Source: Adenophora triphylla var. japonica (taxonomy: Eukaryota; Streptophyta; Magnoliopsida; Asterales; Campanulaceae). Taken from it: 64,000 nucleotides of DNA. This document shows, one piece after another, positions 32,066 to 43,610 of this stretch (position 1 is the stretch's first letter; the number at the start of each line of letters is the position of its first letter). The position numbers and the translations under genes were made by a program. The notes beneath the pieces are model-generated. The model did not search any database and had not been told where the DNA came from. It saw only the letters and a list, made by a program, of their open reading frames with translations. The DNA is taken from positions 42,452 to 106,451 of the forward strand of contig JAFEMH010006977.1 of assembly GCA_022495995.1 (NCBI GenBank), in the 5' to 3' direction.

Positions 32066-35000
32066 ATCCTGATGGAAAGATCTGCAATAGCCCCCATCTC
32101 CAGCGTCGAAGAGTAGATGCATGGTCCAACAACAAAGAGCGGCTAGACTAGGGGCTACCTATCTCTAAAATAGTCTTTTAGTCAACCTTCGTAGGTTCTA
32201 GTACTTTTTTTTTTCACCTAAGTCCGTCTTGGACACTTGTCGGTTTAGTCCACCTCGAATGTTGTGGAAAGAGCCTAACTATCATTTAAATTTTTAATAT
32301 ATATAAGTCTTTTCTTCTTTTCTTGCTAGACTCGAAACATCACTTGCGCACCCACGTTACACTAAATTGAAATGGTTTTATCCAAGATGATCACTTGTGC
32401 TGCTCAACCACTAATTCTTTGAAATGATTAATATTCAAATTAATCGGAGTGAGAAAATCAATTGATATCCTTTCCAAATTGGGGCTTACCAACTCCCCAT
32501 CTTGCATCTCATATGCTCACATCCCTTTCATCATCATCCTCTCGTTGCTCGATGAATTTGCATGGATCTTTTCTCATTTAAAGCTTAAGCAAGCAATGAA
32601 GATTTAATTTCGTTTAGGTCATCCGGTAAGGATTGCGGTCGAAGCCTTTCACCCATAGGAAAGCCATTACCTTACCCTCACCAAACAATATCCTTTCATT
32701 TCAAGATCGACATGTTTTGAAGCCCTGTTTAGCCATCACCTTTGCTCCTTATTGAGAGAAGTCCAAGCAACGCCAAAGATAATCCTCAACTCCTCAAAAG
32801 GGCCTTCCGAATTATCAAAGGAAGGATTTTAAAATCCTCGCAATTCAGCAAAAATCCTCAACGTCTCAGGAGGCTCTTCAAAAAAAAAATAGAAAAATTC
32901 AAGCAAGAACTTCAAAAAAAAAAGAGGACCGTCGATCCTCACAATTCAGCAAAAGTCCCCGACTTCTCAAGAAGCTCTCCAATGATCAAAAAAAAAAAAG
33001 GGCCCGAATGCTCGCAAATTCGCAAAGGTTGTCGATAGCTTGGACTTCCTCTCACCATTACCTTAAATCAATCCCAAGCCATCCTCTCGATTTTAGAGGA
33101 TACCCCCATTACTCTCGCCTTTGGTCAAAGTCAAAATTTGACCTCTCATTCTTAGAGGTAATCAATCTTCCCCGCCATAGATTTCCCAAACACATCCCTG
33201 CAAGCCAACCTCTCATCATTAGAGGTTCAACAAGAAAGGCCCAAATTCGACCTCTCATCTTAAGAGGTCATGATTTTCCAAATCACCCGATGGCCGATCG
33301 AAGCCCAGAAACCCAGCTGCAATTCCTATCTGATAGCAATTTCATCGTAATCAAATTAATATTTCATTGCTTGCTTAAATTGGAATCTAATCCATTTTGG
33401 TTCAAAATTACCAATCAAAGATTGTGCAAATTCAAATTTGATTCATGTGAGCATAATTCATTTCTACTCCACAAACACTTGCCGTGGATGTCCCACTGGG
33501 GCTTCGCATCCGTGTCTTTCATGAACACTCTAAGGGGATATGTTATTCGAATCTCCAATCCTCAAACTCCCAAAAGGACCTCTAAGTCTTGAATTTTCAC
33601 ATTCATTCTCTTTTCATTCGGGATAAACCCGAACTACGGCGACCTGAGCTCTTCATAATGAAGGGAACGTAGGCAACCAGAAATGGTCCGGTCGAAATCA
33701 CAAACAAATTTCAAAAAAAAAAAAAATCCGTTCTCATCAAGGATTATCCCTATACACTTTCCGCCCTTCCGAGCTTGATCCTCGATATCAGTTGGCTTTA
33801 TCCTCGTGATTAATCAAAATATTTGTTCATATCAGATTTAGGGATTGAATAACCCGAACATTAATGAAGGGTTTTAAGCAGCCTTGTGATCATCATGAAT
33901 AAGACAAGTTTTCAAATGTCTCGACAAGTCTTCTCTTTCTACATCATAGGAAAACAGAGCCAAACACTGTCTTTCTGTCTGCAGGGGCTTCCATACACTT
34001 TTCCACACCTTGTGATGCTTATACTCTCTCAAAAGAGTCAAACCTAAAGCGAGTATGTATGCACAAAATCGGGATTCATTCCCACTTTTCGAAAGATGTG
34101 CCCCTGCACGTAAACATTTCTGAGTCTTGTCCATTGACTGATTGACTAAGATTTGAAAAGATGGGTGCCTCCTTGGTCACATGATGACTCTGTCTGCAAT
34201 GGGACTGCTTCAATTTCTTCACACCGGGGCTTGCTAAGCGGTTCTCCTGTGTTCTCCTGTATCGCCTCTTCAAGCCGGAGCTTCTATAGTCATCTTTGGG
34301 TCCACATTGGGTCCTTCACTACGAGATAGATTCGCCAAGTCACTTCTTCAAAATCTGACTTTGCCTACTCAGGATCCTCGGGACTTGTTCAAGCCGGTCT
34401 TTTTGGACCCGAATTTTATCAAGTCGCAAGAAAGAATTTCAGCTTCGTAACTTGGTACATAGCAGCCTTCCCGTAGTATCGGAATTTGAGATCCGGGTTT
34501 CTCCCGCATTAGCAATTTCATCAAATCATTCTCCGAACAAGGTTTCGCCAAAGTCACACTCTCACCCAAATGAAAGAAGCTTCACTCATATCGACGTGTC
34601 CTAGAGCCCCGGTCAAGACGCCTTCAAATGACCAAGAATGAGAGGGAAAATTTCAACCAAGACCCGGATCCGAATTCAATCTCATCAAAATTGAGGTCCA
34701 TGTGATACCGTTAACAAAACCTCATCAACAACCGCCGTTTAAACCGCGCGTCGAGGGCTCTCACCCCCACTTGCTCAAAATCTGCTCCAAACAGTTTCCA
34801 GACACATACATCCCCTCTCATCACCATGCATCCCCACAAAAATCTCCCCTGTGGCTCATGTAGCATGCACAAAACTTGAATCAATAGGAACAATCCTAAG
34901 TGATTGAAGATCATAAATTCCCTGCCAAAAGCTTAGGCTAAGTGCATCTTCGAAAGCAAGTAAATGCATCATCTCGCACACATATGCAGTGATACTCTCA

Positions 35001-35100
35001 CAATCATTTTTGGCTCTATGCATGCATCTGTCATCATGAATGTCATATATGCATCTTCCTCTTCACTAACGAATGCAGGAATTCAAACGTGAAATCAAAT
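32066..35100 (+). other. Pol-less middle of the nested element
   Basis: No frame here carries protease, RT, RNase H or integrase motifs on either strand. The frames at 32742-33038 and 33008-33592 are unrecognised and low in complexity. A hairpin series occurs at 33082-33269. Confidence 0.6.
33082..33269 (+). repeat. Four spaced CCTCTC...AGAGG hairpins
   Basis: TCCTCTCGATTTTAGAGGA (33082), ACCTCTCATTCTTAGAGGT (33141), AACCTCTCATCATTAGAGGT (33207) and GACCTCTCATCTTAAGAGGT (33249) each form a short stem. The loop varies but the stem is kept by paired changes (TCC/GGA, ACC/GGT, GACC/GGTC). Spacing is 40-66 bp. Confidence 0.8.
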
Positions 35101-35290
35101 CCCCCTTTTCGGCAAGGATGATCTTCACCAAAGACGACCTCCAATGTCCACAAATGGATGAAGACAGCCTCCAGCATCTACAGTTTGGCAAAGACAAGCT
35201 CCGGCGTCTGCAACTTGCTAAAGACGACCTCTAATGTCCACAAATTGATGAAAACAATCCCCAACATTCACAAACATATGAAGACCGCCT
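35101..35290 (+). repeat. ~32-bp tandem repeat (CTCCAGTGTCTACAAAT type)
   Basis: Degenerate units such as GAAGACAGCCTCCAGCATCT and AAAGACGACCTCTAATGTCC repeat about six times and run into the next array. Confidence 0.7.
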
Positions 35291-35725
35291 CCAGTGTCTA
35301 CAAATCGGTCAGGGATGCCAAGTTCTCAAATACAGTTCGGTCAGAGACGCCAAGTTCTCAAAATGCAAATCGGTCAGAGACGCCAAGTTCTCAAATATAA
35401 ATCGGTCAGGGACGCCAAGTTCTCAAATACAGTTCGGTCAGAGACGCTAAGTTCTCAAAGGCAAGAAGGTCAGAGACGCCAAGTTCTCAAATATAAATCG
35501 GTCAAGGACGCCAAGTTCTCAAATACAGTTCGGTCAGAGACGCCAAGTTCTCAAAGGCAAGAAGGTCAGAGACGCCAAGTTCTCAAAGGCAAGTAGGTCA
35601 GAGGCGCCAAGTTCTCGAATACAATTCGGTCAGGGACGCCAAGTTCTCAAAATGCAAATCGTTCAGGGACGCCAAGTTCTCAAATGCAAATTGGTCAGAG
35701 ACACCAAGTTCTCAAAAGCAAGAAG
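35291..35725 (+). repeat. ~31-bp tandem array (GGTCAGAGACGCCAAGTTCT)
   Basis: About 14 units of GGTCAGAGACGCCAAGTTCT followed by CAAA plus a variable 6-9 nt linker. Linker variants alternate in a higher-order pattern, showing block amplification. Frames over it are artefacts. Confidence 0.9.
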
Positions 35726-35984
35726 TCCCAATGTGAAGACAAGCTCAACAACTTCTACAAGGTTGACGATCACCAGCAAGATGCAGACTCAACCAAACTC
35801 CTCCTTCAGGTCAAAATGCTTCCAAAGACAAAGAAATCGTCGCGTAAAACCGTCCCATGAACGGCAACCCAACAACTCTTCATCAACATCGCCCGTAGCC
35901 TCGGCTCCTTCCTACTACAGTAAGCACAACATAGGTATGAAAGCATATCTTAGTCAACTATTTTTCTAAAAGAACATTATCATC

Positions 35985-36115
35985 AAATCTTAGGGTGACT
36001 TCCCAAAAATAGTCAAACCTTAGGGCGACTTTCCAAAAATAGTCAAATCTTAGGGCGACTTCCCAAAAAACAGTCAAACCTCGGGTGACTCCCAAATACC
36101 GTCAAACCATCAAAG
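35985..36115 (+). repeat. ~30-bp array (TTAGGGCGACTTCCCAAAAA), first block
   Basis: Four or five units of TTAGGGCGACTTCCCAAAAA followed by TAGTCAAAC/T. The same unit reappears at 36960-37215. Confidence 0.85.
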
Positions 36116-36289
36116 ACCATCCTCAAAGTTTCGAACTACGTCCGTGCTTGATTCCCACTCGGGATACGTAGGTAGCCTACCATAGGTCCAAACACTTGAC
36201 CAACACGGTCACCCTTTTCCCTGGTAATCCTCAAATCTTCCCCAGCGAGAACGCCCTCAAACAGTCTCCCTCAGGTACAAAACCTCGAC

Positions 36290-36540
36290 TTAGGATCATA
36301 CTCCTGAACTGAGTCCTCATTTAGGTTCATACTCCTGAACTGAAACCCCGACTTAGAATCATACTCCTGAACTAGGTCCCCACTTAGGTTCATACTCCTG
36401 AACTGAGTCCTCATCTAGGTTCATATTCCTGAACTGAATTCTCACTTAGGTTCACACTCCTGAACTAAACCTCAACTTAGGGTCATACTCCTGAACTAAG
36501 TCCCAATTTAGGTTCATACTCCTGAACTAAACTCCAACAA
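36290..36540 (+). repeat. ~31-bp array (TTAGGTTCATACTCCTGAAC)
   Basis: About eight units of TTAGGTTCATACTCCTGAAC followed by a variable tail such as TGAGTCCTCA. Confidence 0.88.
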
Positions 36541-36689
36541 AGGCTAACAAAATCCCCAGCGAAGTTAACGGAATCCCGTTTCTTTCCCCATTATCATCCA
36601 TTTCCTCGGCAGCACACGTAAGACCGATCCCTTCAAATGAAGTCCACCAAAGGACCATCTATCCCAAACCATCAAAAGGAAATCATTTC

Positions 36690-36960
36690 AAATCAAGGTT
36701 CGAGGCACCTAAGACGCCATCATCAAGGTTCGAGGCACCTAAGACGCCATCATTAAGGCTTGAGGTACCTAAAACGCTATCACACACAACACTAGGAAAG
36801 CGATAAACTGCAATCATCCCCTAAATTCGATAAACCGCAGTCACCCTTCGATTCGATAAACCGCACGCCCTTCAAACCACAATCGCTTTCGACTCGATTC
36901 GATAAACCGCAATCACCTTTCAAACCACAACCATCTTCCGATTCGATAAACCGAAATCAA
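36690..36960 (+). repeat. Two short arrays: GGTTCGAGGCACC and CGATAAACCGCAATCA
   Basis: AAGGTTCGAGGCACCTAAGA with CGCCATCATC repeats three times (about 30 bp). It is followed by five or six ATTCGATAAACCGCAATCAC units of about 25-40 bp. Confidence 0.8.
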
Positions 36961-37215
36961 ATCATAGGGCGACTTCCCAAAATAGTCAAATCATAGGCGA
37001 CTTCCCAAAAATAGCCATCGACTTCCCAAAAATAGTCAAATCATAGGGCGACTTCCCAAAAAATAGTCAAATCTTAGGGCGACTTCCCAAAAATAGTCAA
37101 ATACATAGGGCGACTTCCCAAAAATAGTCAAAACTTAGGGCGACTTCCCAAAAATAGTCAAATCTTAGGGCGACTTCCCAAAAATAGTCAAACCTTAGGT
37201 TGACATCCTAAAATA
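36960..37215 (+). repeat. ~30-bp array (TTAGGGCGACTTCCCAAAAA), second block
   Basis: About eight units, some truncated, of the unit seen at 35985-36115, separated from it by 850 bp of other arrays. Confidence 0.88.
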
Positions 37216-37631
37216 GTCACCTTAGGGTCAGCATCGAAAGACCCGAACTACGACTGGCTTGATTCCTCTTAAGGATACGTAGGTAGCCTATCACTAGGGT
37301 TCAAACCCATCGACCAAAATGGTCATTCATATCCCCAAAGAGCGGATACACAACTCAAAGCCATCGAAGAAAATGGTCATTTCCTATCCCCAAATAGAGT
37401 TTCTTTCAAAGAATCGATCGCGTAACTCGCTCATCCAGTTCGAGGCACCTAAAACGCCATCATCTCCAGGGTCAAAGACCCGAACTACGGCCGGCTTGAT
37501 TCCCATTCGGGATACGTAGGTAGCCTATCGCTAGGTTCAGCCACTCGATCACTTGTTCATCCCGCCAAATATGGAGCCTTACTCTTATCGACGACCCCGC
37601 TTCCTTCGAAAGCGCTGTCGCCGAGGCTACC

Positions 37632-39495
37632 GTAAGTGCTCCAATTTGAGCTTGTTAGTATTTTCGTTAGAAAATTAACGAAAGTTATAACATTCCTAAC
37701 AATTCCTAACATTCCTAACATTTCTAACCAAGTAAGGGTAGATTAGTGGATTGCCAAAAAGATAAACCATGGAAAGGAATCAAAAAGCAAAAGAAATTGG
37801 AAAAATCCGAATTGGGCAAGTTGAAAAACATAAACCGCCGGAATTTTGAATTTTATTCTTCCCGCCCAAAGCCTGGAGCCGCATTTAATGAACAAGGCAC
37901 GTTTACAATCCCATCCGCGCGACATGTTTGTCAATTTCAGAGGGCTATAAATTGAACCCTCCTCTCTCGGTTTACACAACACATTTTACTCACAGTAAGT
38001 TTCCGTATTCTCAAGGAAAATAGAGAGAAAACAAATGGGAATCCTTAGATTGCCACCATTTTCTCTTGAACCTTTCCCAAATTCACTTCAAACATTCTCA
38101 AATCACTCTTAAACACACCAAGCTCAAGCTTAAAACACTACTCAAGAGGAAGATTAGGGAGAAAACATAGAGGACTTAAGTGTTATCTACTTGTTTTCTC
38201 TTTGATCAACTCTATCATCAAACCCTAAACACATTCAAGCCTTGAATCCACTCAAACACAAATCCGAACACCAAATCTTGATACTCCTCAAGTCAAACAC
38301 CAAATCTTGATACTCCTCAAGTCAAATTCCAAGCCTAGGAAGATAGGGTGTCACCATTGGTAAAGCCCTCCTTCTTTAAACCCTAAAACTCCCCTTCAAC
38401 TTCTTGTTCATCTTGTTCTTCTTACTTTGATCTACTTTATGTCAAGTTTAACTTAAGTTTTGACCCAAGATGGTCATCTTGAAGTTCATCTTCATGAATG
38501 ACCATCTCAAATGGTCCACATTTTTAAATCTCTAGTTGATTTTTCTCTTTAATTTCATCTTTACAAAATTCCCCTTCCCAAGCAAATGAAGTGCTTAAGT
38601 CCTAATGTACCCCAAGGATGGTTTGATTAAGTAGATCACCACTAAAATGTCTAGTGACTACTAATCAAAACCTAGGGAAATGGGGACAAGCATGGATGCC
38701 AAACCCCCTTTAAAATCATGTTTTCCTTCTTGAGAAGTTGCTGTCCAGTAGCAATTTTCTAAGACCCCAGTCCATGGTCTAGTTTTTTGGACACAGATAA
38801 ACTTAGAATTTGATGTTGACTACAAAATACTTTTTGTATCCAACATCCAGAGATTTCCATACATATTTTTACTTTATTTTTTGTGTGAGTAAAACTCCAT
38901 TTTTCAAATTTTCTTTTGAAGGACAGATCCTCAGTCTCTGGAAGTCCAGATCTCATATCTGAGATTTACAGAAGGTTTTGAGTCCTCAAATCTTCTCCAA
39001 AATGGAAAATTCTTTCACAGAAATCTTATTTAAGGTATCTGGAACAACTTTCATTCTCTGAGTTTTCTCAGATTATGAAGTTTTGAAGCCCTTAAATCTA
39101 TTTCAAAATCAAGTGTCCACTGCCTTTTTCATTCTGGCAGAAGTGGTTTCCAACTTCCAAAAATCTTTTGAGTACCAAAACTCAACCCAAAAATCACACC
39201 AAAAATCATGGGATCTGTCCAAAGTCTAATAAAGAATTTCCAATTTTTACTTCCCTCAGTTTCAACTTATTTTGGCCAAAGTAACACACACACCCACACA
39301 CGCACATAACAAATGGTTTTTAGCTTGGAAGACTCGTTTTACGAGGCATTCCGGGTGCACACTAACGTCCTTCCCGGTATGTAACGTGACATCCGAACCC
39401 AAATCTCTAATCTCGGGCATTTTTCAAAGTTTTGGCCCTTAAAACAAAAATGGCGTGGCGACTCCGTTTGATTTCAAAAAATCGGGTACATCACA
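37632..39495 (+). repeat. Nested element 3' LTR
   Basis: 1864 bp beginning GTAAGTGCTCCAATTTGAGC and ending TACATCACA. I count about 35 differences from the 5' LTR, including small indels. Copia-1 integrase resumes directly after CATTG. Confidence 0.9.
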
Positions 39496-42156
39496 CATTG
39501 TTGACGACTTCAGTCGAGCAACATGGGTCTTTCTCATGAAATATAAATCGGAGACGAGACGCTATCTTTTACTGTTTTTCAATTGGGTTCACACACAATT
39601 TGGAACCAAAATCAAGATTTTTCGTACCGATAACGGCCTCGAGTTTGAACATTCTGATTTGTTGGCTCATTACTTAGAGAATGGCATGGACAAGCAAACA
39701 AGTTGTACAGACACTCCACAACAGAACGGGGTAGTGTAACGCAAGAACCGTCACATCTTAGAAGTGGCTCGAGCCTTACGCTTCCAAGCCAATTTGCCGA
39801 TTCGATTTTGGGGAGAATGCATCCTAACAGCAGCCTATTTAATCAATCGAATGCCGCTTTCAGTTCTCCGAAACCGAACACCTTACGAGGTGTTGTTTGA
39901 CAAGGTCCCCAGTTATGATCACTTGCGTAACTTTGGGTGCCTCTGTTATGCTCAAGTAAATAGTAAACCACGAGACAAGTTTGCGCCAAGAAGCAAGCCG
40001 GGAATCTTTGTGGGGTACCCCCACGGGCAAAAGGGATATCGAATTTATGACTTGGAGAAAAGGTCGATTTATGTCTCTCGTGATGTCCATTTTTTTGAAG
40101 GCATATTTCCATTTGCAAATCAGTCAGAAGTGTCACCAGCACAAACCACTTCTTTGACACCTCAAAATTTCATCGATGTTGGTGATTTACAAGGAACCTA
40201 CATAAGTCCATTTCATATAGCCCAAGAAGTGCCAGCACAAAATAATGACATTACCCATGCCGAGCATCAAAGGGATGAGACAGGCCCCTGCCTTGATTCA
40301 CCCACACCACAACCTGAAAGTGAAAGTGTGCCTTCAGCAAATGATAATAATGGAATAACGTCTGGATTATCCCCTCCAAGCCCAAATGGAGCACCTGATG
40401 ATGGACCTAGTTCATGAGTGAGACGATTACCAAAATATTTGTCAAGCTATCAGTACACCTTACCGCCCTCCTTGGTTCCACACACGTCCAATTCGCCCTC
40501 GCCTCCTCCTTCGGCCAACTCAACGGTATATCCTCTATCTCATAATATTTCATACTCCAAATTTTCTAGAACTCACAAGGCTTTTTTAGTGGCCATCTCC
40601 ACAATCGATGAGCCGACATCTTTTTCTCAGGCTGTTAAACACCAACATTGGAGAGACGCCATGTCCCGAGAAATTTCTGCATTGGAGGAGAACCAAACTT
40701 GGAAACTTGTCCCACTACCACCCGGGAAACGGGCCATTGATTCAAAATGGGTGTACAAAGTGAAATTTCACCCCGATGGCACAGTCGAAAGATATAAGGC
40801 TCGATTAGTTGCCAAAGGATATACCCGAATCGAGGGAGTTGACTTTCATGAAACTTTTGCTCCGGTTGCTAAATTAGTCACAGTGCGTTGTCTTATCGCT
40901 GTCGCCTCCATACGCAATTGGGAACTTCACCAATTAGATGTAAACAACGCGTTTCTACACGGCGATCTTGATGAGGAAGTTTACATGAAGATACCTAAAG
41001 GGTTTGCAAAACAGGGGGAGAATCGAGTGTGTCGTCTCCAAAAGTCTCTGTATGGTCTTAAGCAAGCTTCGCAATCGGTATCACAAGTTCACACAATCTT
41101 TGCTCGATGTCGGCTTTACCCAATCACCTTCGCATCACTCATTGTTCATTTTTACCGAACAAAGTAGCTTTGTGGCGCTTCTCATTTATGTCGATGATGT
41201 CATAATCACAAAGAACCGACCCCGCCAAGATTTTTGTGGCTCAAAAGCTATTTCGATAAGAAGTTTCATATTAAAGACATAGGTCAGTCTTAAGTATTTT
41301 CTCGGCCTTGAAGTTGCTCGATCGGCACAAGGAATTGCTCTAAGTCAACGAAAATATGTTCTTGATATTCTAACCGAGTGTGGTCTCACAGATGCAAACC
41401 AAAGCCTACCACGCCTAACGGACCAAAGAACACAAACTTGATTTTAACTCCGGAAAGTTTGCGAGGATCCGTGCATGTATCGACGTCTAGTAGGGCGATT
41501 GCTATACCTAACCATAACGCGCCACGACATAAGTTATGCAAAGTGCACATACTCACCAATTTATGCACAAGCCTCGCCAACCACACTTTGATGCTTGCCA
41601 TACGAGTCCTTCGTTACCTCAAGTCGGCACCAGGACAAGGCATATTATTCCCTTCGCAGCCCACCGTCTTTGCGTGGAATATTGTGATGCGGATTGGGCG
41701 GGTTGCCCAACTACTCGCCGCTCCACAACCGGCTACATAATATTTCTTGGTTCGTGTCCAATCTCATGGCGATCCAAGAAGCAAGCTGTAGTTTCCTGTT
41801 CATCGGCCGAGGCGGAATATCGTGCAATGGCTACACTCTTTGCAGAAGTGAGATAGTTTGGTTACTTCGAATACTCTCAGACTTGGGGGTCACAAATTCT
41901 AACCCCGTCCCTTTATTTTGTGATAACCAAGCAGCTATTCACATTGCCGCCAATCCGGTGTTTCACGAGCGAACCAAACACATCGAAATCGACTGCCACT
42001 TTGTCCGTCAACACATTCAGTCCAACACCATGCTTCCGCGCTCTATCTCTTCTCACTACCAGTTGGCGGACATTTTCACCAAGGCACTTGGCAATGAACG
42101 GTTCAATACTTTGATGAGCAAGTTGGGCATTTCAGACCTCCATGCTCCAACTTGAG
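39496..42156 (+). pseudogene. Copia-1 integrase C-part, RT and RNase H
   Basis: It resumes with VDDFSRATWVFLMKYK and the second catalytic Asp (FRTDNG). At TPQQNGVV the next codon is TAA (39737-39739) where the family has the catalytic Glu of the DDE triad. A further TGA is at 40415-40417. RT is recognisable from [20 protein letters not shown] to [11 protein letters not shown] and YVDD (about 41187), with a frameshift near 41075. RNase H has [17 protein letters not shown] and CDNQAAIH in several frames. The protein ends [10 protein letters not shown], followed by a TTGAGGGGGAG polypurine tract at 42151-42162. Confidence 0.9.
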
Positions 42157-42162
42157 GGGGAG

Positions 42163-42385
42163 TAAAGATGCACCTAATATTCTACATGATATTCTACAAG
42201 ATATTCTCAATCTCCCATTATTCCCTTGATTGTGTAATATATTAATCACGTAGAATTAGCAGCACATGTGCTAATTATTAGGACTAAAGTTTAGGATTAG
42301 ATTATTCCTTTTAGTGTATATAATGATTTGTAACTCATTGTTTATTGATCATGAGAATGAGAAATATAAATATTTTCTCTCTTTA
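42163..42385 (+). repeat. Copia-1 3' LTR
   Basis: 223 bp, identical to the 5' LTR except at two positions. It follows the polypurine tract and is followed by the AGAAC target duplication. Confidence 0.93.
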
Positions 42386-42390
42386 AGAAC

Positions 42391-43189
42391 GTTAGTTCAT
42401 ATGTTTTGTAATGCCAGTGCATATGTAATTAAGTTTATAGAGTCGTTTGAGCGCATGCATGGCAATGATCGCATCTTTTGAATTCTGATGAATCACGGAA
42501 CGCACAAAATATCAAATCGAAAGGAATTTCGAAACCCCGTAAAAATCAACATGCTTTGTCCCTTGATGTAGGGTTTAAAAATCTCAAAAGACGTCATTTA
42601 CACCCTCAAACTAACTGACCTTTAAAGTTTTTATAATCAAAGTGTTAAAAGATGATCAGTGGTATTGTTTAAGATGATTAGTATGTGTATTTAAGATAAC
42701 AGTTGTAGTGTTTAAGAGTGTCAGAGACGTTGAGAAGTTTTGATTATTTACAAAATGTCACCATCATATTTTAAAAAAGTTACAGTTATTTATAAAAATG
42801 TAACCGCACACTTAAAAATACATTTTTTTTAATCACTAAGAAAAACGCTTTTTTTTTAAGATAGCAACTCAATTAAATAAGGCCAATTGTCAAAACATTT
42901 ATGCCATGGCCGGCCTTGAGGTATTGGAGAGGTGTTTATGAACCATTTCAACAGCCGCCTTGCCTGGGTTTATCTGAATGGATTTAATTATGTGTCATTA
43001 ATTCTATTTTAGTTTTTAACGTTGTTAACTTATTATCGTTTCTTTAAAAAAATAGAAAAAAATAATCTTATTATGTTTCAAATGTGTCATCATCCCTCTT
43101 GTCTATGTCAACCCTCCACCAATACCCATGGCATATTCCATGAATTTATCATAGTACAAGTTAAGTTAATAACGATACAAATTAGTAAA
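42391..43189. other. Spacer between two Copia elements
   Basis: AT-rich non-coding sequence, original host DNA flanking both insertions. The words GTGTTTAAGA/TTTAAGAT recur near 42640-42720 but form no clear array. No gene was seen. Confidence 0.5.
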
Positions 43190-43194
43190 ATATC

Positions 43195-43603
43195 TGAAAA
43201 TTATGAAGAATCACTCTTGTATTATAGAGATACAATGTAATTTGTATTGCAAGATCATTGAATTTTCCATTGATCATCTGAGGTATATATACAAGACATA
43301 TGTGACTGTTCTAGTTTCTAAGAGACATACAAATTAATATTGATACATTAACCAAGCCATGTACTGAAGTGGGAACATCATCAGACCAGTGCCTGTTGGT
43401 TTTTCATGAGGCGGGTGCATCCCAAGGAGTGAGGCGGCCGCTTGGGCTTTAGCAGCAACAGGCGTGTTCCTCGGCAGGCGAGGCGGCCGCATGGAAGAGA
43501 AGGAGGCGTACGCCTGGAAGGCAGAGGCAACACCCTCGGCAAGAACAAGTTGAGGCGGGCGCCTGGCCATGTTGAGGCGGGCGCCTCAAACACAAAGCCT
43601 TCA
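43195..43603 (-). repeat. Copia-2 3' LTR
   Basis: 409 bp. Its U3 (right half on +) is GC-rich with repeated GAGGCGGGCGCCT and GAGGCGGCCGC words, unlike the AT-rich surroundings. It differs from the 5' LTR in a small patch (ATCATCAGACCAGTG against ATCAATCGGGGACCGGTG) and one C/T change. Frames over it are artefacts. Confidence 0.93.
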
Positions 43604-43610
43604 CTCCCCC

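Larger units (their letters stand above)
26562..39495 (+). mobile_element. Nested non-autonomous LTR element (TR-GAG-like, Ogre/Tat-derived)
   Basis: It sits in Copia-1 integrase with CATTG on both sides (26557-26561 and 39496-39500). LTRs are 26562-28426 and 37632-39495. The primer-binding site is of the Arg-tRNA kind used by Ogre/Tat Gypsy elements. Only a damaged gag (about 29906-32070) is present. The following 5.5 kb has no protease, RT, RNase H or integrase, but several tandem arrays with a period near 30 bp. Large LTRs with gag and no pol fit the class called TR-GAG. It would depend on a related autonomous element for movement. Confidence 0.88.
24531..42385 (+). mobile_element. Copia-1 LTR retrotransposon, split by a nested element
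   Basis: The target duplication AGAAC is at 24526-24530 and 42386-42390. LTRs are 24531-24753 and 42163-42385, both TAAAG...CTTTA. The order gag, protease, integrase, RT, RNase H is that of Ty1/Copia. About 4.9 kb belongs to this element, and the rest is the 12.9-kb insertion at 26562-39495 within integrase. The reading frame has several breaks, so it is not autonomous now. Confidence 0.95.

Noticed and set aside
35291..35725. Regular repeats with variable linkers, resembling a CRISPR array
   Set aside because: The units are direct repeats of about 20-24 bp with 6-9 nt linkers, too short for spacers, in a plant retrotransposon. No cas genes.
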